A stretch of DNA of 8,470 nucleotides. Origin: Rubrivivax sp. GTDB taxonomy: Bacteria > Pseudomonadota > Gammaproteobacteria > Burkholderiales > Burkholderiaceae_C. The notes beneath the pieces were generated by a model, which saw nothing but the letters and a program-made list of their open reading frames with translations, was not told where the DNA came from and ran no database searches. The translations under genes were made by a program, and so were the position numbers. Below, one piece after another: positions 1-6,632 of the stretch (positions are counted from its first letter, which is position 1; each line of letters starts with the position of its first letter). Where the stretch lies: the NCBI GenBank assembly GCA_030693565.1, contig JAUYAJ010000235.1, forward strand, positions 1 to 8,470, given 5' to 3'.

Positions 1-756
1 CGGTCGGGTTCGCTGGAGGATTGCCTGTGGCGCGGTGGCTACCCTGCACTGCACGCCGCGCACCGGCAGACCGATCCGGCGCACTGGTTTGCGGCCTATG
101 TGGCCACCTATGTCGAGCGTGACGTGCGCCAGCTGCTCAACGTCGGCAACCTGATGACCTTTCAGCGCTTTCTGACCATGTGCGCGGCGCGCAGCGGGCA
201 GTTGCTCAACTTGAACAGCCTGGCCTCGGACTGCGGCATCAGCCAGCCCACCGCGCGCCAGTGGCTCACCGTGCTGCAAGCCAGCCACCTGGTCGCGCTG
301 GTGGCGCCTTACCACCGCAACTTCGGCAAGCGCCAGGTCAAGACGCCCAAGCTCTACTTCCTGGACACCGGGCTGCTGTGCCACCTGCTGCGCATCGCCA
401 GCCCGTTTGAGCTGCAGGTGCACGCCGCGCGCGGTGCCGTCTTCGAAACCTGGGTCGTGTCCGAAACACTCAAGCACCGCTTCAACCTCGGGCTTTCTGC
501 CGACCTCTACTTCTGGCGCGACAACCACGGCCTGGAGGTTGACCTGGTGTTCGAACACCAGGGGCGGCTGCACAGCGTGGAGTGCAAGTCCGGCACCACC
601 TATGCCAGCGACTGGCTGGCGCCGGCGCGCCGCTGGCGCCAGGCTGCGGGCGCCCAGGCCGCGCCGCCGGTGCTGGTCTACGGCGGCGACGCCAGCCACG
701 AGCGCGAAGATCACCGCGTGCTGAGCTGGCGCGAACTGGGCATGCCCGCACGATGA
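1..756 (+). CDS. AAA_14/DUF4143-family ATPase, C-terminal part (5' end outside the window)
   Basis: The reading frame is open from base 1, so the GTG at 100 is an internal codon, not the start. The visible 251 residues begin with an LWRGGYPAL segment and continue through YVERDVRQL, a winged-helix-like stretch (SLASDCGISQPTARQWL) and KTPKLYFLDTGLLCHLL. This order is typical of the C-terminal half of the AAA_14 plus DUF4143 protein family. The end carries EVDLVFE followed by VECKSG, which resembles the D...ExK core of a PD-(D/E)XK nuclease fold often noted in DUF4143. The Walker A/B ATPase part should lie upstream and cannot be seen. The biological role of this family is poorly defined; many copies sit in accessory regions. 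The family call is firm and the function is not assigned. Confidence 0.88.
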   Translation, partial: RSGSLEDCLWRGGYPALHAAHRQTDPAHWFAAYVATYVERDVRQLLNVGNLMTFQRFLTMCAARSGQLLNLNSLASDCGISQPTARQWLTVLQASHLVALVAPYHRNFGKRQVKTPKLYFLDTGLLCHLLRIASPFELQVHAARGAVFETWVVSETLKHRFNLGLSADLYFWRDNHGLEVDLVFEHQGRLHSVECKSGTTYASDWLAPARRWRQAAGAQAAPPVLVYGGDASHEREDHRVLSWRELGMPAR

Positions 757-760
757 GCCC

Positions 761-776
761 CGACCGGCCGACCGGC
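761..776. repeat. two tandem copies of CGACCGGC
   Basis: Two perfect adjacent 8-bp units (761-768 and 769-776) begin five bases after the ATPase stop codon. They could be part of an operator or chance in GC-rich DNA. No function is claimed. Confidence 0.5.
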
Positions 777-780
777 CGCC

Positions 781-798
781 CGAGAGGGCGCGCTCTCG
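781..798. other. short inverted repeat (hairpin) after the ATPase gene
   Basis: CGAGAG at 781-786 pairs perfectly with CTCTCG at 793-798 around a GGCGCG loop. It lies 25 bases after the ATPase stop. No T-run follows, so it is not a classical intrinsic terminator, but its position would suit transcript-end stabilisation or a binding site upstream of the toxin-antitoxin genes. Confidence 0.35.
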
Positions 799-903
799 AG
801 AGGCAGGACGGCGCCCGGCCCCAGGTCAATCGCCTTGTTGCGAACCACCCCGTCCTCTCGGATCTGTCGGGGGTACGCCTGTGAGTACGGGGCACATCAG
901 CTA

Positions 904-917
904 GCATGCCGCCATGC
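904..917 (+). promoter_or_regulatory. inverted repeat covering the antitoxin start codon
   Basis: GCATG (904-908) and CATGC (913-917) form a perfect 5-bp stem around CCGC, and the ATG at 914-916 lies in the 3' arm. No Shine-Dalgarno sequence precedes this ATG. The repeat could be a small operator or could limit access to the start codon. The stem is short and may be chance. Confidence 0.25.
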
Positions 918-1219
918 GACTGAGTCCCGAGCAAACTGCCACCATCGTCAGCACGACGCGCGAACTGGCCGGTGCCGACGCTGAAGTGCGCCTGTTTGGA
1001 TCGAGATTGCTCGACGAAGTGCAGGGCGGGGACATCGACCTGCTGGTCGAGTGCCCGCAAAAAATTGACCGCCCCGTCTGGCTGGCGGCCCAGATCACGG
1101 CCCGCTTGCAGCGGCGACTCGGTGACCGCAGGATCGATGTCCTCCTGATCGACCCTGAAACCGTGCTCGCGCCTGTGCATCTGGTGGCCCGGGCCGAAGG
1201 CCGGCTCCTTCAGGGCTGA
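914..1219 (+). CDS. mntA: MntA-like minimal nucleotidyltransferase, probable antitoxin
   Basis: This 101-residue protein has the minimal nucleotidyltransferase (MNT) signature. FGSR places G29 and S30, followed by D40 and D42 in GGDIDLLVE (a GSX9DXD spacing), and a third acidic residue D75 in RRIDVLLI. All three metal-binding acids are therefore present. In characterised MNT-HEPN modules such as Shewanella MntA-HepT, the NTase neutralises the HEPN RNase by adding AMP units to a tyrosine beside its active site. The length is normal for the family. The TGA stop is immediately followed by the GTG of the HEPN gene, which supports one transcript and translational coupling. No clear ribosome binding site precedes the ATG; the start was chosen because the protein then begins at the normal distance from the GS motif. 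The antitoxin role is inferred from family and neighbour. Confidence 0.85.
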   Translation: MRLSPEQTATIVSTTRELAGADAEVRLFGSRLLDEVQGGDIDLLVECPQKIDRPVWLAAQITARLQRRLGDRRIDVLLIDPETVLAPVHLVARAEGRLLQG

Positions 1220-1702
1220 GTGGTCGACGTGGACGGTTTGCGAGACCGCTTAGTCTTCCTGCTCGAGACCGTGGCGCTCGAAGCGGAGCATCTTGAGGCG
1301 ACCGACAAGCGCTTGTTCGCGCAGCCATTTGACTCACAGCGCGCAGCGACGCTCCGAGGCGACGACTTGTTGTCGGAGAGACTGGACGCATTCGCGGCGC
1401 GGTTTGCCCGGCTGCAGGACACGGCTGGCGACAAGCTGTTGCCGGCATTGCTCGCCAGAGTCGGTGAGCCCGTGGGGAGTGTCCTTGACAATCTGGATCG
1501 CGCCGCGCGGCTGGGTTGGCTTGCGCAAACGAGCGAGAGTTGGTTGGCTGCAAGGGCGCTGCGCAACCGCATGGTGCACGAGTACATCAGGCAGCCAGCC
1601 TTGTTGGCCGAGGCGGTGAACGAGGCCCACGCTGCGGTACCTATGCTGGTGCGCTTTGCGCAGGCCTGCCAGGCGTACGCTGCAACGCGACATTTGATTT
1701 GA
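1220..1702 (+). CDS. hepT: HepT-like HEPN ribonuclease, probable toxin
   Basis: This 160-residue, mostly helical protein is encoded from a GTG that abuts the stop of the MNT gene (TGAGTG). Near the C-terminus it carries RNRMVHEY: R115, H120 and Y122 form an RX4HXY motif. In HEPN toxins the Arg and His are the RNase catalytic pair, and the Tyr is the residue AMPylated by the partner NTase. The toxin therefore appears intact and matched to its neighbour. It is longer than the compact DUF86 form and belongs to the broader HepT-like group. Codon use differs from neighbouring genes: ten TTG and one TTA leucine codons in 160, suggesting more recent acquisition. A GTG at 1229 is an alternative start that would shorten the protein by three residues. 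RNase activity and toxicity are inferred from the family. Confidence 0.83.
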   Translation: MVDVDGLRDRLVFLLETVALEAEHLEATDKRLFAQPFDSQRAATLRGDDLLSERLDAFAARFARLQDTAGDKLLPALLARVGEPVGSVLDNLDRAARLGWLAQTSESWLAARALRNRMVHEYIRQPALLAEAVNEAHAAVPMLVRFAQACQAYAATRHLI

Positions 1703-1780
1703 GATTGATCGCTGTCATGCGGAGCCGAGCAGCCTGCTGCCCGGGGTCCAGACCAGCACCTACAGAGCAAGCCGTCGCGT

Positions 1781-3670
1781 ATGAAGTCCTCGCTCACCCC
1801 ATGGCACAAATTCGACCTGTTCCTGGCCCGGCTGCGTCCGCACCGCGAGCCCTTGTCGCTGGCCGCCGACGCGCTGGTCATCGCCGCCTGCTGGAACATC
1901 ACCTATCTGTTCCGGCTGGGTTTCGAACGCTGGATCAGTGCCCGGCCCGGCTACGACGTCTGGGTGATGCTGGGCGTGATCGCGGCCTACCTGCTGGCCT
2001 TCAGCCTGCTGCGCGTGCCGCAAAGCATGTGGCGCTTCTCGGGCTTCGGCGAGGTCAAGCGGCTCACTCTGGCCTGCGCCGCAGCCGGCACCGTGGCGGC
2101 GGTCGTGGTGATGGGCCTGGGTTTGAGCAAAGTGCCGCGCGCCGTGCTGGCACTGCACCCGGTGGTGGCGCTGATGGGCGTGGCGCTGGTGCGCATCGCC
2201 TACCGCATGCTCTACGAACACGCGCGCTCGCGCATCACCGGCGGTGAGCGCGAGATCCGCCGCGCCATCGTGATGGGCGCCGGCGCCGCGGCGCGGCTGC
2301 TGCTGGCCGGCATCCACGAACAGGGCTGGACGGTGCTCGGCCTGCTCGACGACGACCCCGCCAAGCGCCGCGCCCGCATCGGTGGTGCGCCGGTGCTTGG
2401 GCCGCTGGAGGCCATCACCGACCAAGCGGTGCGTGGTGCCGCCACCCACATCGTCATTGCCCTGCCATCGGCGAGCCCGGCGCAACGCCGGCGCGCGCTG
2501 GAGCTGGCTGGCAGCACCGGGCTGCCGGTGCTGACCGTACCCACCGTCGACGAACTGCGCACCGGCAAGAGCCGCGTCGAGCGGCTGCGCGACATCGAAC
2601 CCGACGATTTGCTGGGCCGCGAGCCGGTGCAGCTCGACGAAGCCGGCATCGGCGCCGTGCTGTCCGGCAAGGTGGTGCTGATCACCGGCGCTGGCGGCAG
2701 CATCGGCAGCGAGCTGTGCCGCCAGGTCGCGCGCTTCGCCCCGGCGCAACTGGTGCTGTACGAGCTGAGCGAGTTCAACCTCTACAGCATCGAGCAGGAG
2801 CTCTCAGAGGGCTTTCCGGCGCTGCCGCTGGTGCGCTTGATCGGCGACGTCAAGGACCTGGCGCATCTGCAGCGCAGCTTCGGGCGCTGGAAGCCGCAGG
2901 TCGTCTTTCATGCCGCGGCCTTCAAGCATGTGCCGCTGATGGAAGAGGACCACAACGCACTGGCCGCGCTGCGCAACAACACGCTGGGAACCTACCACGC
3001 CGCGCTGGCTGCGGCCGAGGCCGGCGCCGAGCGTTTTGTGCTCATCAGCACCGACAAGGCGGTGAACCCCACCAACGTGATGGGGGCCACCAAGCGTGCG
3101 GCCGAGATGGTGGTGTCGATGATGGCGAGCGAACGCCCCGGCACCCGCTTCATGGCAGTGCGCTTCGGCAACGTACTGGGCTCAAGCGGCAGCGTGATAC
3201 CCAAGTTCAAGGAGCAGATCGAACGCGGCGGGCCGGTGACGGTGACGCACCCGGACATCATTCGCTATTTCATGACCATTCCCGAAGCGGCGCGGCTGGT
3301 GTTGCAGGCGGCGGCCATCGGTGAAAGTGGGCAGGTGCTGGTGCTGGACATGGGCGAGGCGGTGAGGATTGTCGATCTGGCGCGCCAACTGATCAGGCTG
3401 GCGGGACACGCCGAGGGCGAGATCGCGATCGAGTACACCGGCTTACGTGCGGGGGAGAAGTTGTACGAGGAACTACTGGCCGACTCGGACGACACGATTG
3501 CGACCGTGGTTGCGAGGTTACGCATCGCTCGCCTAGACGACAAGATGAGCAGCGAGCGGCTTGATGTTTGGTTGATGGGCATTGCTGGCTGCACCGGAGG
3601 CCTAGACGCCGTGCAGCATCTGCGCGACGTGGTGCCCGAGTTCCGCGACCCGGTGGCTAGGGCCCCGTAA
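1781..3670 (+). CDS. wbpM: membrane-anchored UDP-GlcNAc 4,6-dehydratase (WbpM/PglF/CapD type)
   Basis: A 629-residue full-length member of the large WbpM/PglF class. Four hydrophobic segments (about 26-46, 58-77, 95-115 and 121-141) anchor it in the inner membrane. A first Rossmann domain follows (GAGAAA at 166-171), then the catalytic SDR domain with an NAD-binding TGAGGSIG at 302-309. The active site reads T424-D425-K426, then M434 and K438 within TDKAVNPTNVMGATKR. Met replacing the usual SDR Tyr is characteristic of this family. LRAGEKLYEELL from 555 is another family signature. The enzyme converts UDP-GlcNAc to UDP-4-keto-6-deoxy-GlcNAc, the precursor of QuiNAc, D-FucNAc or diamino sugars; the downstream reductase or aminotransferase is not identifiable here. 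The start codon has only a weak ribosome binding site. The last 83 codons contain all five of the gene's TTA/CTA codons, a possible recombination junction. Confidence 0.92.
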   Translation: MKSSLTPWHKFDLFLARLRPHREPLSLAADALVIAACWNITYLFRLGFERWISARPGYDVWVMLGVIAAYLLAFSLLRVPQSMWRFSGFGEVKRLTLACAAAGTVAAVVVMGLGLSKVPRAVLALHPVVALMGVALVRIAYRMLYEHARSRITGGEREIRRAIVMGAGAAARLLLAGIHEQGWTVLGLLDDDPAKRRARIGGAPVLGPLEAITDQAVRGAATHIVIALPSASPAQRRRALELAGSTGLPVLTVPTVDELRTGKSRVERLRDIEPDDLLGREPVQLDEAGIGAVLSGKVVLITGAGGSIGSELCRQVARFAPAQLVLYELSEFNLYSIEQELSEGFPALPLVRLIGDVKDLAHLQRSFGRWKPQVVFHAAAFKHVPLMEEDHNALAALRNNTLGTYHAALAAAEAGAERFVLISTDKAVNPTNVMGATKRAAEMVVSMMASERPGTRFMAVRFGNVLGSSGSVIPKFKEQIERGGPVTVTHPDIIRYFMTIPEAARLVLQAAAIGESGQVLVLDMGEAVRIVDLARQLIRLAGHAEGEIAIEYTGLRAGEKLYEELLADSDDTIATVVARLRIARLDDKMSSERLDVWLMGIAGCTGGLDAVQHLRDVVPEFRDPVARAP

Positions 3671-3690
3671 CCTAGAATTGAACACCTTAC

Positions 3691-3746
3691 GGTGGCTTGC
3701 TGCGGGTGTGCAGATCAGGCGACGACCACGACCCCCGCCAGCCACC
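3691..3746 (+). promoter_or_regulatory. possible leader hairpin upstream of wlbA
   Basis: In the 98-bp gap between the dehydratase and wlbA, GGTGGCT (3691-3697) pairs with AGCCACC (3740-3746). Inside it, GCGGG (3702-3706) pairs with CCCGC (3734-3738). Together they give 12 base pairs with an asymmetric internal loop and a large apical loop. A TAGAAT resembling a -10 box lies at 3673-3678, but no good -35 stands at the right spacing. It could be a 5' leader structure or a weak attenuator. The structure is visible; function is speculative. Confidence 0.3.
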
Positions 3747-3768
3747 TCAACCGACAACCGGGTGCCCA

Positions 3769-4830
3769 ATGCACATTCGACGTCCTCCCATCACCGATCG
3801 AAGAGTCCGTTTCGCGCTGGTCGGTTGTGGCCGCATCGCCAACAACCACTTTGAGGCGATCAAGCAGCATGCCGAGCGCTGTGAGCTCACCGACATTTGC
3901 GATGTGGACAGTGCGGCGCTGCATGCGGCGCAACAAAAGACTGGAGCCCATGGGCATGAGAGCCTTGGCGCGCTGCTCGCCCATTCGAAGGCCGATTGCG
4001 TGGTGCTGACCACGCCCAGCGGTCTGCACCCTCAGCAGGCCGCCGAGGCCGCGCGCGCGGGCAAGGATGTGATGCCCGAGAAGCCGATGGCCACGCGCTG
4101 GACCGACGGCCTGGCCATGGTCAAGGCCTGCGATGAAGCCGGTGCGCGGCTGTTCGTCGTCAAGCAGAACCGGCGCAACCGGACGCTTCAACTGCTGAAG
4201 CAGGCGGTCAGCGAGGGGCGTTTCGGCCGCATCTACATGGTCAATGTCAACGTCTTCTGGACGCGGCCCCAGTCCTACTACGACAGTGCCGAATGGCGCG
4301 GTACCTGGGAGTACGACGGCGGCGCTTTCATGAACCAGGCCAGCCACTATGTCGACCTGCTCGACTGGATCTGCGGACCGGTCGAGAGCGTGATGGCCTA
4401 CACCGGCACGCTGGCACGCAACATTGAGGTCGAAGACACCGGCGTGGCCGCGCTCAAGTGGCGCAACGGCGCGATGGGAACGATCAACGTCACCATGCTG
4501 ACCTACCCCAAGAACCTCGAAGGTTCGATCACCATCCTCGGTGAGAAGGGATCGGTTCGCATTGGTGGCGTGGCGGTCAACGAGATTCAGAACTGGACAT
4601 TCGACCGGCCGCACGAAATGGATGCGCAGTTGGCCGACGCCAGCTACCAGACGACCTCGGTCTACGGCTTCGGCCATCCGCTGTACTACGACAACGTCAT
4701 CAAGTCGCTGCGCGGCGAGGCGCAGCCCGAGACGGACGGCCGCGAGGGCCTCAAGTCGCTGGAACTGCTGATCGCGATGTACATGTCGGCGCGTGACGGC
4801 AGGCGAGTCAACCTGCCGCTGGCGTACTGA
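3769..4830 (+). CDS. wlbA: UDP-N-acetylglucosaminuronate 3-dehydrogenase (Gfo/Idh/MocA family, WlbA/WbpB type)
   Basis: From the ATG at 3769 the protein is 353 residues. The open frame extends further upstream, but the added residues are not family-like, and this start puts the Rossmann strand VRFALVGCGRIA (G19, G21, A24) at the normal N-terminal position. The Gfo/Idh/MocA lysine motif EKPMA gives K105. NQASHYVDLLDW supplies H193 and D196, the expected catalytic pair and neighbour. The stretch FWTRPQSYYDSAEWRGTW, followed by DGGAF, is strongly typical of WlbA/WbpB rather than inositol dehydrogenases. It oxidises C3 of UDP-GlcNAcA to the 3-keto sugar with NAD; Bordetella-type homologues regenerate NAD with 2-oxoglutarate. 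It is followed 7 bp later by wlbB, in the same order as the Bordetella wlb cluster. VMPEKP has a proline where homologues often have Thr, probably neutral. Confidence 0.93.
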   Translation: MHIRRPPITDRRVRFALVGCGRIANNHFEAIKQHAERCELTDICDVDSAALHAAQQKTGAHGHESLGALLAHSKADCVVLTTPSGLHPQQAAEAARAGKDVMPEKPMATRWTDGLAMVKACDEAGARLFVVKQNRRNRTLQLLKQAVSEGRFGRIYMVNVNVFWTRPQSYYDSAEWRGTWEYDGGAFMNQASHYVDLLDWICGPVESVMAYTGTLARNIEVEDTGVAALKWRNGAMGTINVTMLTYPKNLEGSITILGEKGSVRIGGVAVNEIQNWTFDRPHEMDAQLADASYQTTSVYGFGHPLYYDNVIKSLRGEAQPETDGREGLKSLELLIAMYMSARDGRRVNLPLAY

Positions 4831-4837
4831 GCACGAC

Positions 4838-5419
4838 GTGGCCAGCACCATCCACCCTAGCGCCATCGTCGACGACGGCGCACAGCTCGGCGAGGACTGC
4901 CGCGTCTGGCACTTCGTCCACATCAGCGCCGGCGCCCGCATTGGGCAGCGCTGCTCGTTCGGGCAGAACGTCTATGTTGGCAACGACGTCGTCATCGGCG
5001 ACAACGTCAAGATCCAGAACAACGTCTCGGTCTATGACGCCGTGCACCTGGAAGACGATGTCTTCTGCGGGCCCAGCATGGTATTCACCAACGTCTACAA
5101 CCCGCGATCGGCGGTGACGCGCAAGGACGAGTACCGGCGCACGCTGGTCAGCAAGGGCGCCACGCTGGGCGCCAACAGCACCGTGGTCTGTGGCGTCACC
5201 GTCGGGCGCTATGCCTTCATCGGCGCCGGTGCCTTGATCAACCGTGACGTCCCCGATTTCGCGTTGATGCTGGGTGTGCCGGCGCGGCAGGCCGGTTGGA
5301 TGAGCCGACATGGCGAACGGCTGGCGCTTCCGCTCGTCGGCGAGGCTGAGGCCCTGTGCCCGCACACCGGCGACCGCTATGTCTTGCAAGGCAGGCGCGT
5401 CAGCCTGCTGACCGATTGA
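4838..5419 (+). CDS. wlbB: UDP-2-acetamido-3-amino-2,3-dideoxyglucuronate N-acetyltransferase (WlbB/WbpD type)
   Basis: A 193-residue left-handed beta-helix acyltransferase. Starting at GTG 4838 gives an N-terminus that enters the repeats directly (STIHPSAIVDDGAQLGE). An upstream start at 4793 would overlap wlbA and add non-homologous residues. Hexapeptide repeats run through most of the chain, for example IGQRCSFGQNVYVG, IGDNVKIQNNVSVY and LGANSTVVCGVTVG. The loop FTNVYNPRSAV and the C-terminal CPHTGDRYVLQG segment are typical of WbpD/WlbB. The enzyme uses acetyl-CoA to acetylate the 3-amino group made by the aminotransferase, giving UDP-GlcNAc(3NAc)A. It lies 7 bp after wlbA and 20 bp before wlbC. 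Its length matches the family (about 190). No strong Shine-Dalgarno is seen, so translation may be coupled to wlbA. Confidence 0.92.
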   Translation: MASTIHPSAIVDDGAQLGEDCRVWHFVHISAGARIGQRCSFGQNVYVGNDVVIGDNVKIQNNVSVYDAVHLEDDVFCGPSMVFTNVYNPRSAVTRKDEYRRTLVSKGATLGANSTVVCGVTVGRYAFIGAGALINRDVPDFALMLGVPARQAGWMSRHGERLALPLVGEAEALCPHTGDRYVLQGRRVSLLTD

Positions 5420-5426
5420 ACTGCGT

Positions 5427-5432
5427 GGAAAG
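5427..5432 (+). promoter_or_regulatory. ribosome binding site of wlbC
   Basis: GGAAAG lies seven bases before the ATG at 5440. It is the clearest Shine-Dalgarno in the window. It fixes the wlbC start, ruling out the in-frame upstream codons that would overlap wlbB. Confidence 0.6.
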
Positions 5433-5439
5433 CCACGCA

Positions 5440-6570
5440 ATGAACGCACCCGAGCCGATCAAGGCCATGGACTTCATAGACCTCAAGAGCCAGTACGCCG
5501 CCCTCAGGGACGATGTCAACCGTCGCATACAGCGCGTGCTGGACCATGGTCAGTACATCATGGGTCCCGAGGTAGCCGAGCTTGAGCAAGCCCTGGCTGC
5601 GCGAACCGGTGCTGCCCACTGCATCACCGTTGCCAGCGGCACCGAGGCCTTGCTGATCACGCTGATGGCGCTGGGACTGAAGGCGGGCGACGAGGTCATC
5701 ACGACGCCCTTCACATTCATCGCCACTGCCGAGATGATCGTGCTGGCGGGCGGCACGCCGGTATTCGTCGACGTCGACCCGGCAAGCTGCAATATCGACG
5801 CCACGCTGATCGAGGCGCGCATCACCGCGCGAACCAAGGCCATCATGCCGGTGGGCCTCTACGGTCAGGTGGCCGACATGGACGAGATCAACGCCATCGC
5901 CGCGCGCCACGGTGGCATTGCCGTCATCGAGGACGCCGCACAAAGCTTTGGCGCCAGCTACAAAGGCCGCCAAAGCTGCAACCTGTCGACCTTTGGCTGC
6001 ACCAGCTTCTTCCCCAGCAAGCCGCTGGGCTGCTACGGTGACGGTGGCGCCATCTTCACCAGCGATGCGGCGCTGGCCCAGGCCTGCCGCGAAATCCGCG
6101 TGCACGGTCAGTCACGCCGCTATGAGCACACCCGGCTGGGTGTGGGTGGCCGCATGGACACCTTGCAGTGCGCGGTGGTGCTGGGCAAGCTCACGCGCTT
6201 CGACTGGGAGATCGCACGCCGCATTGCCCTGGGCGAGCGTTACAGCGAGTTGCTGCGCGCAGCGGACGTGCCCGCGCAGTTGCTGGCGGTTGGCGACGAC
6301 CGTGACTGCGTCTGGGCGCAGTTCACGGTCTTCGTCGACCGGCGCGCTCAAGTCCAGCAGTGCCTGCAGGCGCAGGGCATTCCAACGGCCGTCCATTACC
6401 CCAAGCCGCTGCACCGCCAGCCAGTGTTTGCCGAGGTCTATGGCAACAGCCCCTGCCCGCACAGCGATGCCGTGGCGCAGCGCGTGCTGAGCCTGCCGAT
6501 GAGCGCCGACCTTAGCGACAGCGACCAGCAGCGTGTGGTCGAGGCCCTGGCGTCGGCACTGATGCGCTGA
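5440..6570 (+). CDS. wlbC: PLP-dependent 3-aminotransferase (DegT/DnrJ/EryC1 family, WlbC/WbpE type)
   Basis: A 376-residue sugar aminotransferase. MDFIDLKSQYAAL is the usual N-terminal opening, and HGQYIMGPEV and TVASGTEALLI follow. IEDAAQSFGA provides D165 (pairs with the PLP ring nitrogen) and Q168. SFFPSKPLGCYGDGGA provides K194, the Schiff-base lysine. RVHGQSRRYEH and the near-C-terminal IPTAVHYPKPLHRQP motif match WbpE/WlbC. The enzyme aminates C3 of the 3-keto-UDP-GlcNAcA made by WlbA, using glutamate. The 2-oxoglutarate produced can in turn be used by Bordetella-type WlbA, which explains their tight linkage. The gene ends the plus-strand unit and faces a convergent operon 62 bp away. 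All catalytic residues are present and the length is normal. Confidence 0.94.
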   Translation: MNAPEPIKAMDFIDLKSQYAALRDDVNRRIQRVLDHGQYIMGPEVAELEQALAARTGAAHCITVASGTEALLITLMALGLKAGDEVITTPFTFIATAEMIVLAGGTPVFVDVDPASCNIDATLIEARITARTKAIMPVGLYGQVADMDEINAIAARHGGIAVIEDAAQSFGASYKGRQSCNLSTFGCTSFFPSKPLGCYGDGGAIFTSDAALAQACREIRVHGQSRRYEHTRLGVGGRMDTLQCAVVLGKLTRFDWEIARRIALGERYSELLRAADVPAQLLAVGDDRDCVWAQFTVFVDRRAQVQQCLQAQGIPTAVHYPKPLHRQPVFAEVYGNSPCPHSDAVAQRVLSLPMSADLSDSDQQRVVEALASALMR

Positions 6571-6580
6571 CGGCTGCCTG

Positions 6581-6605
6581 GCCCGGGGTCTTGAGACGTC
6601 CGGGC
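6581..6605. terminator. hairpin in the convergent gap, possible bidirectional terminator
   Basis: GCCCGGGGTC (6581-6590) pairs with GAC-G-TCCGGGC (6595-6605) through a TTGA loop. This gives ten pairs, including one G-T wobble, with a single bulged G at 6598. It starts 10 bases after the wlbC stop and ends 27 bases before the glycosyltransferase stop on the other strand. There is no T-tract on either side, so it is not a textbook intrinsic terminator; position between convergent operons is the main support. Confidence 0.5.
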
Positions 6606-6632
6606 ATTCAGCGGCGGTTGGCTGGTATCGCC

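Noticed and set aside
482..1180. Minus-strand frame spanning the gap and the antitoxin gene
   Set aside because: Its composition is Arg/Pro/Ala-rich and it is antisense to two supported genes; no start signal or family resemblance.
1693..1722. Possible promoter (TTGATT/TTGAGA) at the end of the HEPN gene driving the dehydratase
   Set aside because: No convincing -10 element at the right distance; the match is too weak to list.
1760..2749. Open frame of 329 codons on the minus strand opposite the dehydratase
   Set aside because: Rich in His, Gln, Arg and Ala with no recognisable motif. It mirrors the dehydratase coding bias and is not a gene.
3697..3768. Longer N-terminus for the wlbA protein
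   Set aside because: The extra 24 residues precede the normal family start, lie in the structured gap and look non-coding. ATG 3769 fits the Rossmann strand position.
3715..4941. Long open frame of 408 codons on the minus strand opposite wlbA
   Set aside because: It lies fully antisense to a well-conserved dehydrogenase, resembles no family I know and has the low-complexity look of an antisense frame in GC-rich DNA.
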